Below are positions 1 to 8,190 of a DNA stretch of 64,000 bases, in pieces; the stretch's first letter is position 1, and each line of letters starts with the position of its first letter. Under the pieces are notes generated by a model. The model did not search any database, had not been told where the DNA came from, and saw nothing but the letters and a program-made list of their open reading frames with translations. Made by a program: the position numbers and the translations under genes. Source of the stretch: Paraglaciecola sp. MB-3u-78 (GTDB lineage Bacteria > Pseudomonadota > Gammaproteobacteria > Enterobacterales > Alteromonadaceae). The stretch spans positions 868,001 to 932,000 of the forward strand of contig NZ_PJCF01000004.1 of NCBI RefSeq assembly GCF_002835935.1. The letters are read 5' to 3'.

Positions 1-438
1 CGGCAGTACTTTATTGGATGGTATACCTTCATCGATTTGTTGATGATATTCGGCCTTTTGCCTTTGCTCTAAATAGCTATTCAACGCATCAAGTTTGAGA
101 TAATCATTGTTTGCATGTACCGGCTGTAACAAAATTCTCACCATGCCGCCACAACCAATACCCAGTTGCCAAGCAAGATCCTCTTCTTCACGCATATCGT
201 ACTCAATGATACGATTACGTTGATTATCCCAGCAGCGCCTAGCTTGACGCATGATATCCGACTCTAAACATCCGCCGCTTAACAAACCGAAATATTGCCC
301 CATGTCATTGATCAACATCATGGCCCCAGCTTTACGGTAAGAGGAGCCGTCGGTTTCAATAATAGTGGCCAATACCCACAAATGTTTATCTCTTTTTTGT
401 GACCAGTGGTCCAGTAACTGGCTTATTCTATTTGCCAT
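1..438 (-). CDS. xdhC: XdhC/CoxI family protein (3' part cut by window edge)
   Basis: N-terminal 146 residues of an XdhC/CoxI-family protein, read leftward; the C-terminus lies beyond base 1. In this family XdhC binds molybdenum cofactor, promotes its sulfuration and inserts it into xanthine dehydrogenase or related molybdenum hydroxylases. Visible family signatures are the SGGCLESDI block (about residues 54-62) and the IGCGGMVRILLQP block (about 93-105). The ATG at 438-436 lies 5 bases downstream of the RDD gene's stop, so it is the last visible gene of the leftward moxR–coxE–RDD–xdhC operon. The family call is firm; the target enzyme (xanthine dehydrogenase) is inferred from the purine genes at 51-64 kb. 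Confidence 0.85.
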   Translation of the reverse strand, partial: MANRISQLLDHWSQKRDKHLWVLATIIETDGSSYRKAGAMMLINDMGQYFGLLSGGCLESDIMRQARRCWDNQRNRIIEYDMREEEDLAWQLGIGCGGMVRILLQPVHANNDYLKLDALNSYLEQRQKAEYHQQIDEGIPSNKVLP

Positions 439-443
439 TGAGG

Positions 444-1652
444 TTATGCTGCCGTTTCTTTAATAAAAGGCACTTTAGGCTTGCGCAAATCAATCACTAA
501 GGTTTCTGAAATTTTATCTTGAATAGCTTGACGATTGGGATCCCAAAAGACCTGTAAAAACCCTGTCAGCCCAGTTGCAAAACCAGCTGCATAACCACCG
601 TAACGGCCGAAACTTTCCCATAGATTTAATGGTGTGTTGTCAAGTTTAATCACTTTCATGCCCATCATTTTTTTCCCCGGTGTTTGTCCTTTCCACCAGG
701 CAGTAAATATACTGAAATAGAACGCTGCCCAACCAAACCCAAGGCCTAATTCTTCCACTAAATTTTCTAACCACTTAATGAAACCTTTAGACTGAGTATA
801 TGATTTGTCATTTTTTGAATTGTTTTCCACTGGCTTAATAGGGGATTGTTCTATAGATGAGTGCGCAAATGTTTGTTCAACAGTTGTTTGCTCAGCAGTT
901 ACTTGCTCAGGGCTGTTTTTAGTAGTTTGTTTGGTCTCAACAAATTGTTGTAGATGGGTAGTCAACTCCGTTTGTTGTTCAGCACTCAGGTTTTCAGATA
1001 CTGAGTCTAGATATCCTTCCATAACACCTTCAATAGCATCTCTATCTAATCCAATATCAACGATATCTTGAACAAGTTCTTCGCCTAAAATTTGTAAACA
1101 ATCATAGGCTTGTTCGCACTCACCTTGGGCAACGTGTTGTTTTATGGCCTTTATCTTGAGCAAATATTTTGCCGTTAAAGCCACTATTGTTATTCCATCC
1201 ACTGCATTGTCAGTGTTTACTGAAGCATTAGATGAGTTACGAACAGCAGGGTTATCTTCATTAATCATATCAACAATGCCCATAGCCACTACAAATAACA
1301 ATAATGCGACTAGCAGTCTAAGGAAAATTCGAGCACCGTTGAAACGTTTTTTAGTCTTTAACCTATTGCCAGCTCTAAAAAATGTCCAAGCAGCTACTGC
1401 AGCTAAGAATAAACTGCTGACCTGAGTCAGCAGTGCAATAAAAAATAAATCTATTAGTAAGCCAAAACCCCGACGAAATGGCCCCGCCAGAGGTGTGCCC
1501 AACAATTCGTCAGCCACAAAAAATGCATATGGGGTGACAATTTGTCGGGTTTCTTCGCGAGTTAAATGCGCCGTTCTATCGATACTACCTGCCAATTCAG
1601 ACTCTAAACCAGCATCTAATTGACTAGTTTCTAAGGCGGTGTGTTTTTCCAT
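444..1652 (-). CDS. RDD-family integral membrane protein
   Basis: A 402-residue membrane protein. The RDD signature is split. An Arg-rich entry with FRRGFGLLIDLF (about residues 59-70) starts the first membrane helix, and the second half carries GQTPGKKMMGMKV (about 319-331) followed by an Asp-containing NRQAIQDKIS block. Between the halves lies a long hydrophilic, Gln/Glu/Thr-rich segment (about 165-290) that looks disordered, so the protein is longer than typical RDD proteins of 150-250 residues. RDD proteins are membrane proteins of poorly defined function. Its place between coxE-type and xdhC genes suggests a role at the membrane in molybdenum-hydroxylase maturation, but that is inference. 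Confidence 0.8.
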   Translation of the reverse strand: MEKHTALETSQLDAGLESELAGSIDRTAHLTREETRQIVTPYAFFVADELLGTPLAGPFRRGFGLLIDLFFIALLTQVSSLFLAAVAAWTFFRAGNRLKTKKRFNGARIFLRLLVALLLFVVAMGIVDMINEDNPAVRNSSNASVNTDNAVDGITIVALTAKYLLKIKAIKQHVAQGECEQAYDCLQILGEELVQDIVDIGLDRDAIEGVMEGYLDSVSENLSAEQQTELTTHLQQFVETKQTTKNSPEQVTAEQTTVEQTFAHSSIEQSPIKPVENNSKNDKSYTQSKGFIKWLENLVEELGLGFGWAAFYFSIFTAWWKGQTPGKKMMGMKVIKLDNTPLNLWESFGRYGGYAAGFATGLTGFLQVFWDPNRQAIQDKISETLVIDLRKPKVPFIKETAA

Positions 1653-1663
1653 AACCGGTTATT

Positions 1664-2848
1664 TTATCCACTTCTTTTAGTTAGGCTTTTTATCCCCTCT
1701 CCTATTCCATCTAACGTGAGGGGAAACATTCTGTCAGTCATCAGTTCTTTCATTATGCTCACTGAAGCATAATAATTCCAATACTGACTTAACTGTGGAT
1801 TCAACCATATTGCATGTTCAAAATGATTAAGTAAACGTTGCATCCAAACTGAGCCAGCTTCTTCATTCCAGTGCTCTACACTACCGCCTGGGTAGGTTAT
1901 TTCATAAGGCCCCATAGTAGCATCACCCACAAAAATAAGTTTATAGTCAGCGCCATATTTGTGAATAACATTAGAAAGAGGTATGACTTCTCTGTCACGC
2001 CTTTTATTGTCTTTCCAAACACCTTCGTATACACAATTATGAAAATAAAAGTATTCAAGATGTTTGAATTCGGTATGTACAGCTGAAAATAACTCTTCAC
2101 ATTCTTTAATATGTGCGTCCATCGAGCCACCTACATCAAAAAACATCAACACTTTCACCGCATTGTGACGCTCTTTCACCATATGGATGTCTAAAAACCC
2201 AGCATTTTTAGCAGTTGCACCGATAGTAGTAGGGATATCCAACTCTTCAGTAGCCCCTGTTCGGGCAAATTTACGCAGTTTGCGCAGCGCAACCTTAATA
2301 TTACGGGTGCCTAACTCAACATCACCGGCTAAATTCTTAAACTCTCGTTTATCCCACACTTTAGCGGCAGAAAAATTTCGGTTGCCTTGTTGACCAATCC
2401 GCACGCCTTGTGGATTATAACCATTAGCACCGAAAGGTGATGTCCCACCTGTACCAATCCATTTATTGCCTCCTTGATGACGTTTTTCTTGCTCAGCTAA
2501 ACGTTCTTTCAGGGTTTTCATCAATTCTTCAAGACCACCCAGCGCTTTGATTTGAGCTTTTTCTTCATCGCTGAAATGCCGTTCTAAGGCATTTTTTAAC
2601 CACTCTTCTGGTATGTCCTTACCAAACAAGTCAATACTTTGTACTCCTTCAAAATAGTCAGCAAATGCACGGTCAAATTTATCAAATTGACTTTCATCTT
2701 TAACCATTATCATTTTTGACAAAAAATAAAAATCATCGATACTGGCAAATATGACACCTTTTTCTAATGCGTTCAGCAAGTCTAAAAGCTCTCTTAGACT
2801 CACTGATAAGCGGTACTCTCTGAGTTTAAAAAAGAAATCAATTAACAT
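1664..2848 (-). CDS. VWA-domain CoxE-like protein
   Basis: A 394-residue soluble protein of the CoxE/VWA-containing family. The N-terminal half resembles the CoxE helical region. The C-terminal half is a von Willebrand A domain with a MIDAS-like FFDVGGSMDAH motif (about residues 237-247), the DxGGS form common in this family. In carboxydotrophs CoxD (a MoxR AAA ATPase) and CoxE help build the Cu-S-Mo centre of CO dehydrogenase; homologues occur beside other molybdenum hydroxylases. Its ATG overlaps the stop of the upstream moxR gene by one base (translational coupling), and the RDD gene follows after 11 bases. The family is secure; its substrate here is unknown. Confidence 0.85.
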   Translation of the reverse strand: MLIDFFFKLREYRLSVSLRELLDLLNALEKGVIFASIDDFYFLSKMIMVKDESQFDKFDRAFADYFEGVQSIDLFGKDIPEEWLKNALERHFSDEEKAQIKALGGLEELMKTLKERLAEQEKRHQGGNKWIGTGGTSPFGANGYNPQGVRIGQQGNRNFSAAKVWDKREFKNLAGDVELGTRNIKVALRKLRKFARTGATEELDIPTTIGATAKNAGFLDIHMVKERHNAVKVLMFFDVGGSMDAHIKECEELFSAVHTEFKHLEYFYFHNCVYEGVWKDNKRRDREVIPLSNVIHKYGADYKLIFVGDATMGPYEITYPGGSVEHWNEEAGSVWMQRLLNHFEHAIWLNPQLSQYWNYYASVSIMKELMTDRMFPLTLDGIGEGIKSLTKRSG

Positions 2849-3684
2849 TAACGACGCGCCATAAAGACCAGTTTTTCGAATAGGTGAATATCTTGCTCGT
2901 TTTTTAGTAAAGCACCATAAAGGGGTGGAATACTTTGTTTACCATCTTTATTCTGTAATGCCTCAGCCGGGATATCTTCAGCCACTAATAATTTCAACCA
3001 ATCTAATAATTCTGAGGTAGATGGTTTTTTACGAAGGCCAGGTACATCACGCAGATCAAAAAATGATTGCAAGGCTTGATTCAGTAATATTTTCTTAATC
3101 TCTGGAAAATGCACATCTACTATCTGACGCATCTCGTCTGCATCGGGAAATTGAATATAATGAAAAAAACAACGACGTAAAAAAGCGTCAGGTAATTCTT
3201 TCTCATTATTCGATGTAATGATCACAATAGGACGTTGTTTAGCTTTGACTAATTGTTGAGTCTCATAAACAAAAAACTCCATTTTATCCAGCTCTAATAA
3301 CAAATCGTTTGGAAACTCGATATCCGCTTTATCTATTTCATCAATCAATAATATGGTGCGCTTTTCTGCATCAAATGCCTGCCACAACTTACCTTTGACT
3401 ATATAATTGCCAATGTCGTGCACTTTTTCATCGCCTAACTGCGAATCACGTAAACGAGAAACTGCGTCATATTCATACAATCCTTGTTGGGCTTTAGTCG
3501 TAGATTTTATGTGCCACTGGATCAAATTAGCATCTAAACTTTTTGCTAGCTCTTCTGCCAACATAGTTTTACCCGTACCAGGCTCACCTTTAATCAACAA
3601 CGGTTTTTCTAACGTAATAGCCGCGTTGACAGCAAGTTGCAACTCACGACTAGCAATATATTTTTCTGTACCTTTAAACGCCAT
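2848..3684 (-). CDS. MoxR-family AAA+ ATPase (CoxD-like)
   Basis: A 278-residue MoxR-type AAA+ ATPase. Walker A is GEPGTGKTMLAEEL (about residues 33-46) and Walker B is TILLIDEIDKAD (about 109-120); a sensor-1 ITSNNEKELPDAFLRRC block includes the arginine-finger region. MoxR ATPases act as chaperones for metalloenzyme maturation together with VWA proteins, matching the coupled coxE-like gene downstream. I chose the ATG at 3684 because a GAGG Shine-Dalgarno lies about 7 bases upstream; a TTG 12 bases earlier is in frame but poorer. First gene of the leftward operon, divergent from cysK. Confidence 0.88.
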   Translation of the reverse strand: MAFKGTEKYIASRELQLAVNAAITLEKPLLIKGEPGTGKTMLAEELAKSLDANLIQWHIKSTTKAQQGLYEYDAVSRLRDSQLGDEKVHDIGNYIVKGKLWQAFDAEKRTILLIDEIDKADIEFPNDLLLELDKMEFFVYETQQLVKAKQRPIVIITSNNEKELPDAFLRRCFFHYIQFPDADEMRQIVDVHFPEIKKILLNQALQSFFDLRDVPGLRKKPSTSELLDWLKLLVAEDIPAEALQNKDGKQSIPPLYGALLKNEQDIHLFEKLVFMARR

Positions 3685-3947
3685 GTAAAACCTCAAACCT
3701 CATTAACAATTGATTAACCATAAGATATAGCGAAAAAAGCCCTTTAAATGAAGCCTCCTCCCCTTATCTCTAAGTAAGAATATCTTTATGATAAAACAGT
3801 TTTACGAGCTATACGTATCAATAATATTTATAGGGTCTATTATTGTTTTGTATATATAAGAAAAAACAGACGCTATCAATAACTAATCTGAGGTGTAACA
3901 ATCAAGGTTACACGGTAAAAAATATAATATTAAGTAAGGAAATAACT

Positions 3948-4913
3948 ATGCAAGTATACGACGACCATTCACTCGCCATTGGAAAAACACCTTTGGTTAA
4001 GCTTAATCGCGTTACAGGCGGCAACGTTTACGCAAAAATTGAATCAAGAAACCCAAGTTTCAGTGTTAAATGCCGTATCGGTGCCAATATGATTTGGGAT
4101 GCTGAAAAGAAAGGTCTGCTTAAACCAGGTAATGAAATTGTTGAGGCGACTAGCGGGAATACAGGTATAGCCCTAGCGTTTGTTGCGGCATCGAGGGGTT
4201 ATAAAATCACTTTAACCATGCCTAGTTCAATGAGTTTAGAGCGTCGTAAGTTACTTAAAGCTATGGGTGCAAATTTGGTTTTGACCGAAGCGCCTAAAGG
4301 TATGAAAGGTGCAATCGCTGCTGCCAATGAAATTGTTGCTTCTGATCCATCTAAATATATCCCTATGCATCAGTTCGAAAACCCAGCTAATCCTGAAATT
4401 CATGAAAAAACCACTGGCCCTGAAATTTGGAATGATACAGACGGTAAAATTGACATTTTTGTTGCTGGCGTAGGCACGGGCGGCACGCTTACTGGTGTCA
4501 GTCGTTACATCAAAAATACTCAAGGCAAAGCCATTACCACTGTTGCTGTTGAGCCCACGGACTCGCCGGTCATCACACAAGCCAAAGCAGGTGAAGCACT
4601 TACGCCGGGGCCACATAAGATTCAAGGCATAGGTGCAGGTTTTATCCCTGGCAACTTAGACTTAGATATGGTTGATGCTGTTGAACAAGTGAGCAATGAA
4701 GATTGTATGGCAATGACACATCGGTTAATGAAAGAAGAAGGCATTTTAGCGGGCATATCTTCTGGCGCAGCAGTAGTCGCAGCCAAACGTTGGGCAGAGA
4801 AGCCTGAAAATGCGAACAAAATTATAGTCGTCATTTTGGCCAGTGCATCAGAGCGTTATTTGAGTAGTCCTTTATTTGCAGGTGAGTTTTCTGAATCAGA
4901 AAATGTCCAATAA
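3948..4913 (+). CDS. cysK: Cysteine synthase A
   Basis: A 321-residue PLP enzyme that makes L-cysteine from O-acetylserine and sulfide. The PLP-lysine block [14 protein letters not shown] (about residues 32-45) and the substrate-binding [10 protein letters not shown] loop (about 68-77) are present, followed by the phosphate-binding [10 protein letters not shown] and GISSGAA loops. The open frame extends 35 codons further upstream, but ATG 3948 is preceded by AAGGA and gives the family's usual N-terminus, so I take it as the start. Monocistronic: a strong terminator follows. CysK is cytoplasmic and in other bacteria can pair with CysE. Confidence 0.95.
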   Translation: MQVYDDHSLAIGKTPLVKLNRVTGGNVYAKIESRNPSFSVKCRIGANMIWDAEKKGLLKPGNEIVEATSGNTGIALAFVAASRGYKITLTMPSSMSLERRKLLKAMGANLVLTEAPKGMKGAIAAANEIVASDPSKYIPMHQFENPANPEIHEKTTGPEIWNDTDGKIDIFVAGVGTGGTLTGVSRYIKNTQGKAITTVAVEPTDSPVITQAKAGEALTPGPHKIQGIGAGFIPGNLDLDMVDAVEQVSNEDCMAMTHRLMKEEGILAGISSGAAVVAAKRWAEKPENANKIIVVILASASERYLSSPLFAGEFSESENVQ

Positions 4914-4963
4914 TAGTTTGAACTTGTAAAATTAATAAACAATGTTTACATTAACGTTGGTTA

Positions 4964-4994
4964 AAGAGGGAGGCTAATGCCTCCCTCTTCTTTT
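4964..4994 (+). terminator. Rho-independent terminator of cysK
   Basis: Perfect 11-bp stem AAGAGGGAGGC / GCCTCCCTCTT with a TAAT loop (4964-4989), followed by CTTTT. It sits 50 bases after the cysK stop and before the lipoprotein gene, so the two genes are probably transcribed separately. Confidence 0.9.
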
Positions 4995-5061
4995 GCTAAA
5001 TCAAAAAACACGATAAGATAAAACGATGAGTGCAGGCTCAACTTTCAAAATGGAATGTACC

Positions 5062-5505
5062 ATGCTAAAAAAAATCATTTTTATCTTAATATTTACCATT
5101 CAACTCAGTGCATGTGACAAATCGCCTCCGAAACAAGGTGGTGGCAAATTTGGCATGTTAGATACCGGCAATCCAGAATTCGCTGCAATTGAATTTTTTG
5201 AACACATTTATAGTGACAAAGGACTTGAAGGTGCTCTTAAATTAAGCACCCCTAAAATGGAGCGCTTATTACGTTCCTATCACACCAACAAAGGTGCTCA
5301 AAAACATGTGCTTAATATGCGTTTCGATAAGGTGAGTATCCAATCTAAGTCACGGAGCGCAGGCAGAAATGAATTTGCTAAAGAGGCACAAATATCGCTG
5401 TTTTTTGAGGGTGAATTAGATGGCGATATATTAAAAGATATACGAGTTATCGAACTGGTGAAAATAGGAAACGATTGGAAAGTAGATGATGTCAGCTTGA
5501 ACTAG
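5062..5505 (+). CDS. Small lipoprotein, function unknown
   Basis: A predicted 147-residue lipoprotein. From the ATG at 5062 it begins with MLKKIIFILIFTIQ and a lipobox LSAC, cysteine at residue 17, so it should be lipidated and periplasm-facing. In-frame ATGs exist at 5026 and 5050, but only 5062 gives a compact signal peptide. The mature part (about 120 residues) is mixed alpha/beta with a NDWKVDDVSLN ending, which resembles NTF2-like or DUF4878-type lipoprotein tails. That comparison is by eye only. No conserved catalytic residue is evident. Confidence 0.7.
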   Translation: MLKKIIFILIFTIQLSACDKSPPKQGGGKFGMLDTGNPEFAAIEFFEHIYSDKGLEGALKLSTPKMERLLRSYHTNKGAQKHVLNMRFDKVSIQSKSRSAGRNEFAKEAQISLFFEGELDGDILKDIRVIELVKIGNDWKVDDVSLN

Positions 5506-5688
5506 TCTACAACCCTTAGTTTGCTGATGAGTTTTCCCTTTAAAAAAGTGAGTAACAAAAAAAGTTTACTCGCAAAACCTTACTCATGTCTTTATCAGGG
5601 CTGATTTACATCAATAACAAAAAACTGAAGCTAACTTATCTGATATAAATTAGTTACCATAGCCTTATTCAAAATCCACCCAAATAAT

Positions 5689-6294
5689 ATGTTCAATTTA
5701 CCTGTTCAGACAAAATACAGCCTCGCACCTTTATTGATTCTAATCCTTAGTATTATATTGACTTTGACAGAGCCCATGAGCAGTGATTTATTGGCTTATG
5801 ACAGAAGTCAGCTTAACGACTTTCAGTGGTGGCGATTGATAACGGGTCATTTCCTGCACACTAACTCCGCACATTTGTTATTAAACACAGCAGGCTTAAC
5901 GTTATTGTGGGCATTGCATGGCCAGTATTATTACATGTCCCGCTATCTGCTTATATTCATGTTGCTGTGCCTAGGAACATCAGGCGGCTTATATGTGTTT
6001 GCCCCACAAATGCAGTGGTATGTAGGTTTATCTGGTGTACTTCATGGCTTGTTTGTCATTGGGGCTTATTTCGATATTCAGAACAAGTTCAAAACTGGAT
6101 GGATACTGTTAATGGGTGTTTGGCTTAAAGTGATACATGAGCAAATTTTTGGTGCTAGTGAAGATGTAGCCCAGTTAATAGCAGCCAATGTGGCAATTGA
6201 CGCCCACTTGTTTGGCACAATCACTGGCAGCAGCATCATACTGTATTATTTTGTAGTAAATAGAATTCAAAACAAAAGGGAACAGAATGACTAA
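5689..6294 (+). CDS. rrtA: Rhombosortase (rhomboid-family GlyGly-CTERM protease)
   Basis: A 201-residue, multi-helix rhomboid protease of the short rhombosortase group. The catalytic serine lies in GLSGVLHG (about residues 110-117) and the histidine in DAHLFGTITGS (about 168-178); the early WWRLITGHFLHTNSAHLLLN block (about 47-66) is typical of rhomboids. Rhombosortases are thought to cleave the C-terminal GlyGly-CTERM sorting signal of secreted proteins in marine gammaproteobacteria. No GlyGly-CTERM substrate is encoded in this window, so targets must be elsewhere. The IS66-type element starts 40 bases after the stop. Confidence 0.9.
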   Translation: MFNLPVQTKYSLAPLLILILSIILTLTEPMSSDLLAYDRSQLNDFQWWRLITGHFLHTNSAHLLLNTAGLTLLWALHGQYYYMSRYLLIFMLLCLGTSGGLYVFAPQMQWYVGLSGVLHGLFVIGAYFDIQNKFKTGWILLMGVWLKVIHEQIFGASEDVAQLIAANVAIDAHLFGTITGSSIILYYFVVNRIQNKREQND

Positions 6295-6333
6295 ATCTAT
6301 CGAAACGAATGGTCATGTTTATATAAAAATAAT

Positions 6334-7884
6334 GTAACTATTCAGCCTCATGAAAATATATTTTGACGATCCCAGCGATCGTATTGACTGATCCCGCTAG
6401 GATGTCAGACTTGCCTTAATATCACTTTAGTTATTAACCAATGAAGATTGACGGCATTGAAATCGACAGTGTGATCGATTCAACAAAAAAGTTGCTTACA
6501 GAGGATAAATCAATTTCGCCGGCCTTAAGAGCGGCAATTGAATTGATCATGCTGGTTGTGTCTTTGCTTGCTAATCGATTAGGACTAAATAGCCAAAACA
6601 GCAGTAAACCACCCTCCACAGATTTTGATAGAAAGAAGAATTCAAGGACTAAATCTGACAATCCGGCCGGCGGCCAGAAAGGGCGGGAGGGTAAAACGCT
6701 GAGCCCGTTCGAAGAGCCCGATGTAGTCAAGGATATTCCCGTAAACAGGGCGCTATTGCCTCCTGGGAAGTATCGTGATGCTGGCGTCCAGTGTCGTCAA
6801 GTGGTTGACATAGAAATATCACGCATGGTCACCGAATACAGAGCGCAAATACTGCTCAACGAAACAGGCAAGAAATTCACAGCTGAGTTTCCACAAGGTG
6901 TTAACAGTGCTATCCAATATGGCGATGGCATTAAAGCGCACGCGGTTTACCTGTCACAATATCAATTGCTGCCTTATAAACGTATTGAAGAGTATTTTTC
7001 CGATCAACTCAATATTCCGATCAGTGCGGGAACCTTGTTTAACTTCAATCAAAAAGCGTCAGATTTAATTGAGCAAACAGGTGCCGCGGATCGGATCAAA
7101 GCCGCACTACGAGCATCACCCGTGCTGCATGTTGATGAAACAGGCGTCAACATTAACGGCAAGCGGCGTTGGTTACATTGTGCCTCATCACTTACCTGGA
7201 CGTATTTCCATGCCCACGATAAACGTGGGAAAGAGGCCATGGATGCGGCCGAGATACTGCCATGCTTTACGGGCATTCTGTGCCATGACCACTGGAAACC
7301 TTACTACAAATATATCCTATGTGAACATTCTCTGTGCAATGCCCATCATTTGAGAGAATTGGAAAGAGCGTGGGAGCAAGACAAGCAGAAATGGGCCAAT
7401 GAAATGCGTGCACTGCTGACCAAGCTTTGTCAGGACGTGAAGGATAATGACGGTAAGTTAACGCCAGAGTCTGCCCGCGTCGCCAGAGAACAGTACCGTG
7501 AAATACTCTTTGAGGGTGATAAGGAGTGTCCGCCACCAAATGAGGAGGACCGACCAGCAGGACAACGGGGTCGTTTAAAACGAACCAAAGCGCGCGCCTT
7601 GCTTGAACGGCTCAGAGAATTTGAAAATGATGCGCTTAGATTTATCGAAATAAAAGATGTCCCCTTTACTAACAATCAAGGGGAAAACGATATTCGAATG
7701 ACAAAAGTACATCAAAAAATATCGGGATGTTTCAGAAGTCAAAACGGTGCGGATATGTTTTGTTTGCTTCGCAGTTACATATCCAGTTGTCGCAAGCAAG
7801 ATGTTTCAGCAAGTGAGGCGTTGCGACTATTGTTCAAGGGCAGGCTTCCTGACATCTTTTCATCTGCGCGACCTGAATAGTTAC
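6334..7884 (+). mobile_element. Complete IS66-family element, single-ORF type, with 8-bp target duplication
   Basis: A 1551-bp insertion sequence. The ends are perfect 12-bp inverted repeats, GTAACTATTCAG at 6334-6345 and its complement CTGAATAGTTAC at 7873-7884. The GTAA start is typical of IS66 ends. It is flanked by an identical 8-bp direct repeat AAAATAAT at 6326-6333 and 7885-7892, the duplication length known for IS66. It carries one transposase gene and no tnpA/tnpB. Its GC content is visibly higher than the neighbours'. Intact ends, duplication and ORF suggest a fairly recent insertion, in an intergenic site between rrtA and the lipoprotein remnant. Confidence 0.93.
6441..7880 (+). 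CDS. IS66-family transposase (single-ORF type)
   Basis: A 479-residue transposase. An N-terminal coiled/helical region with LLANRLGLNSQNSSKPPSTD (about residues 46-65) is the classical IS66 N-terminal motif. The DDE core follows: LHVDETGVNI (Asp, about 229), the CHDHWKPYYKY block, and the TNNQGENDIRMTK block (Glu, about 415). The stop codon lies inside the right inverted repeat. No frameshift is seen, so it could be active. It differs in subgroup from the tnpABC element at 27-29.6 kb. Confidence 0.93.
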   Translation: MKIDGIEIDSVIDSTKKLLTEDKSISPALRAAIELIMLVVSLLANRLGLNSQNSSKPPSTDFDRKKNSRTKSDNPAGGQKGREGKTLSPFEEPDVVKDIPVNRALLPPGKYRDAGVQCRQVVDIEISRMVTEYRAQILLNETGKKFTAEFPQGVNSAIQYGDGIKAHAVYLSQYQLLPYKRIEEYFSDQLNIPISAGTLFNFNQKASDLIEQTGAADRIKAALRASPVLHVDETGVNINGKRRWLHCASSLTWTYFHAHDKRGKEAMDAAEILPCFTGILCHDHWKPYYKYILCEHSLCNAHHLRELERAWEQDKQKWANEMRALLTKLCQDVKDNDGKLTPESARVAREQYREILFEGDKECPPPNEEDRPAGQRGRLKRTKARALLERLREFENDALRFIEIKDVPFTNNQGENDIRMTKVHQKISGCFRSQNGADMFCLLRSYISSCRKQDVSASEALRLLFKGRLPDIFSSARPE

Positions 7885-7926
7885 AAAATAATAAACACTT
7901 TCAAGTAAAATTCAGAATCGATTAGG

Positions 7927-8190
7927 TTAATTACATTTAATTTGTTTTTCGCCAATATAATAAACATTATTCACCGCTACATATACCCCCGAAATAATTG
8001 CCGAGCTAGGTATCGTTATAAATGAAAATATTTCGTCTTGCCAAGCATAAAAATTGGCATCGCCGTCATTAAGATTGATGACTTTCAAGGTCTTTTTGTC
8101 TGTCGACAATGCACATTTAAAATCCGAACGTTCAGCACTGTGAGGGACCACAATACAACTCGATAATAACGCCACAATTAATACTAATAT
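7927..8190 (-). pseudogene. 3' part of a small lipoprotein gene interrupted by IS1634-type element
   Basis: Encodes the body of a small lipoprotein read leftward; stop at 7927. The coding frame runs into the IS1634-type element, where an apparent start exists inside the IS, but the true start lies on the other side of the element (9966-9968). Removing the IS and one TAATAT copy joins MNIINKYIL to VLIVALLSSC…, giving an intact 94-residue protein with a lipobox LSSC. The mature part ends with EKQIKCN and has no recognised domain. The call of a disrupted gene rests on exact frame restoration. Current expression of the remnant from inside the IS would lack a proper signal peptide. Confidence 0.85.

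Noticed and set aside
6287-6390. Short ORF overlapping the rrtA stop and broken by IS66
   Set aside because: Removing the IS gives only about 20 codons, so no gene was disrupted there.
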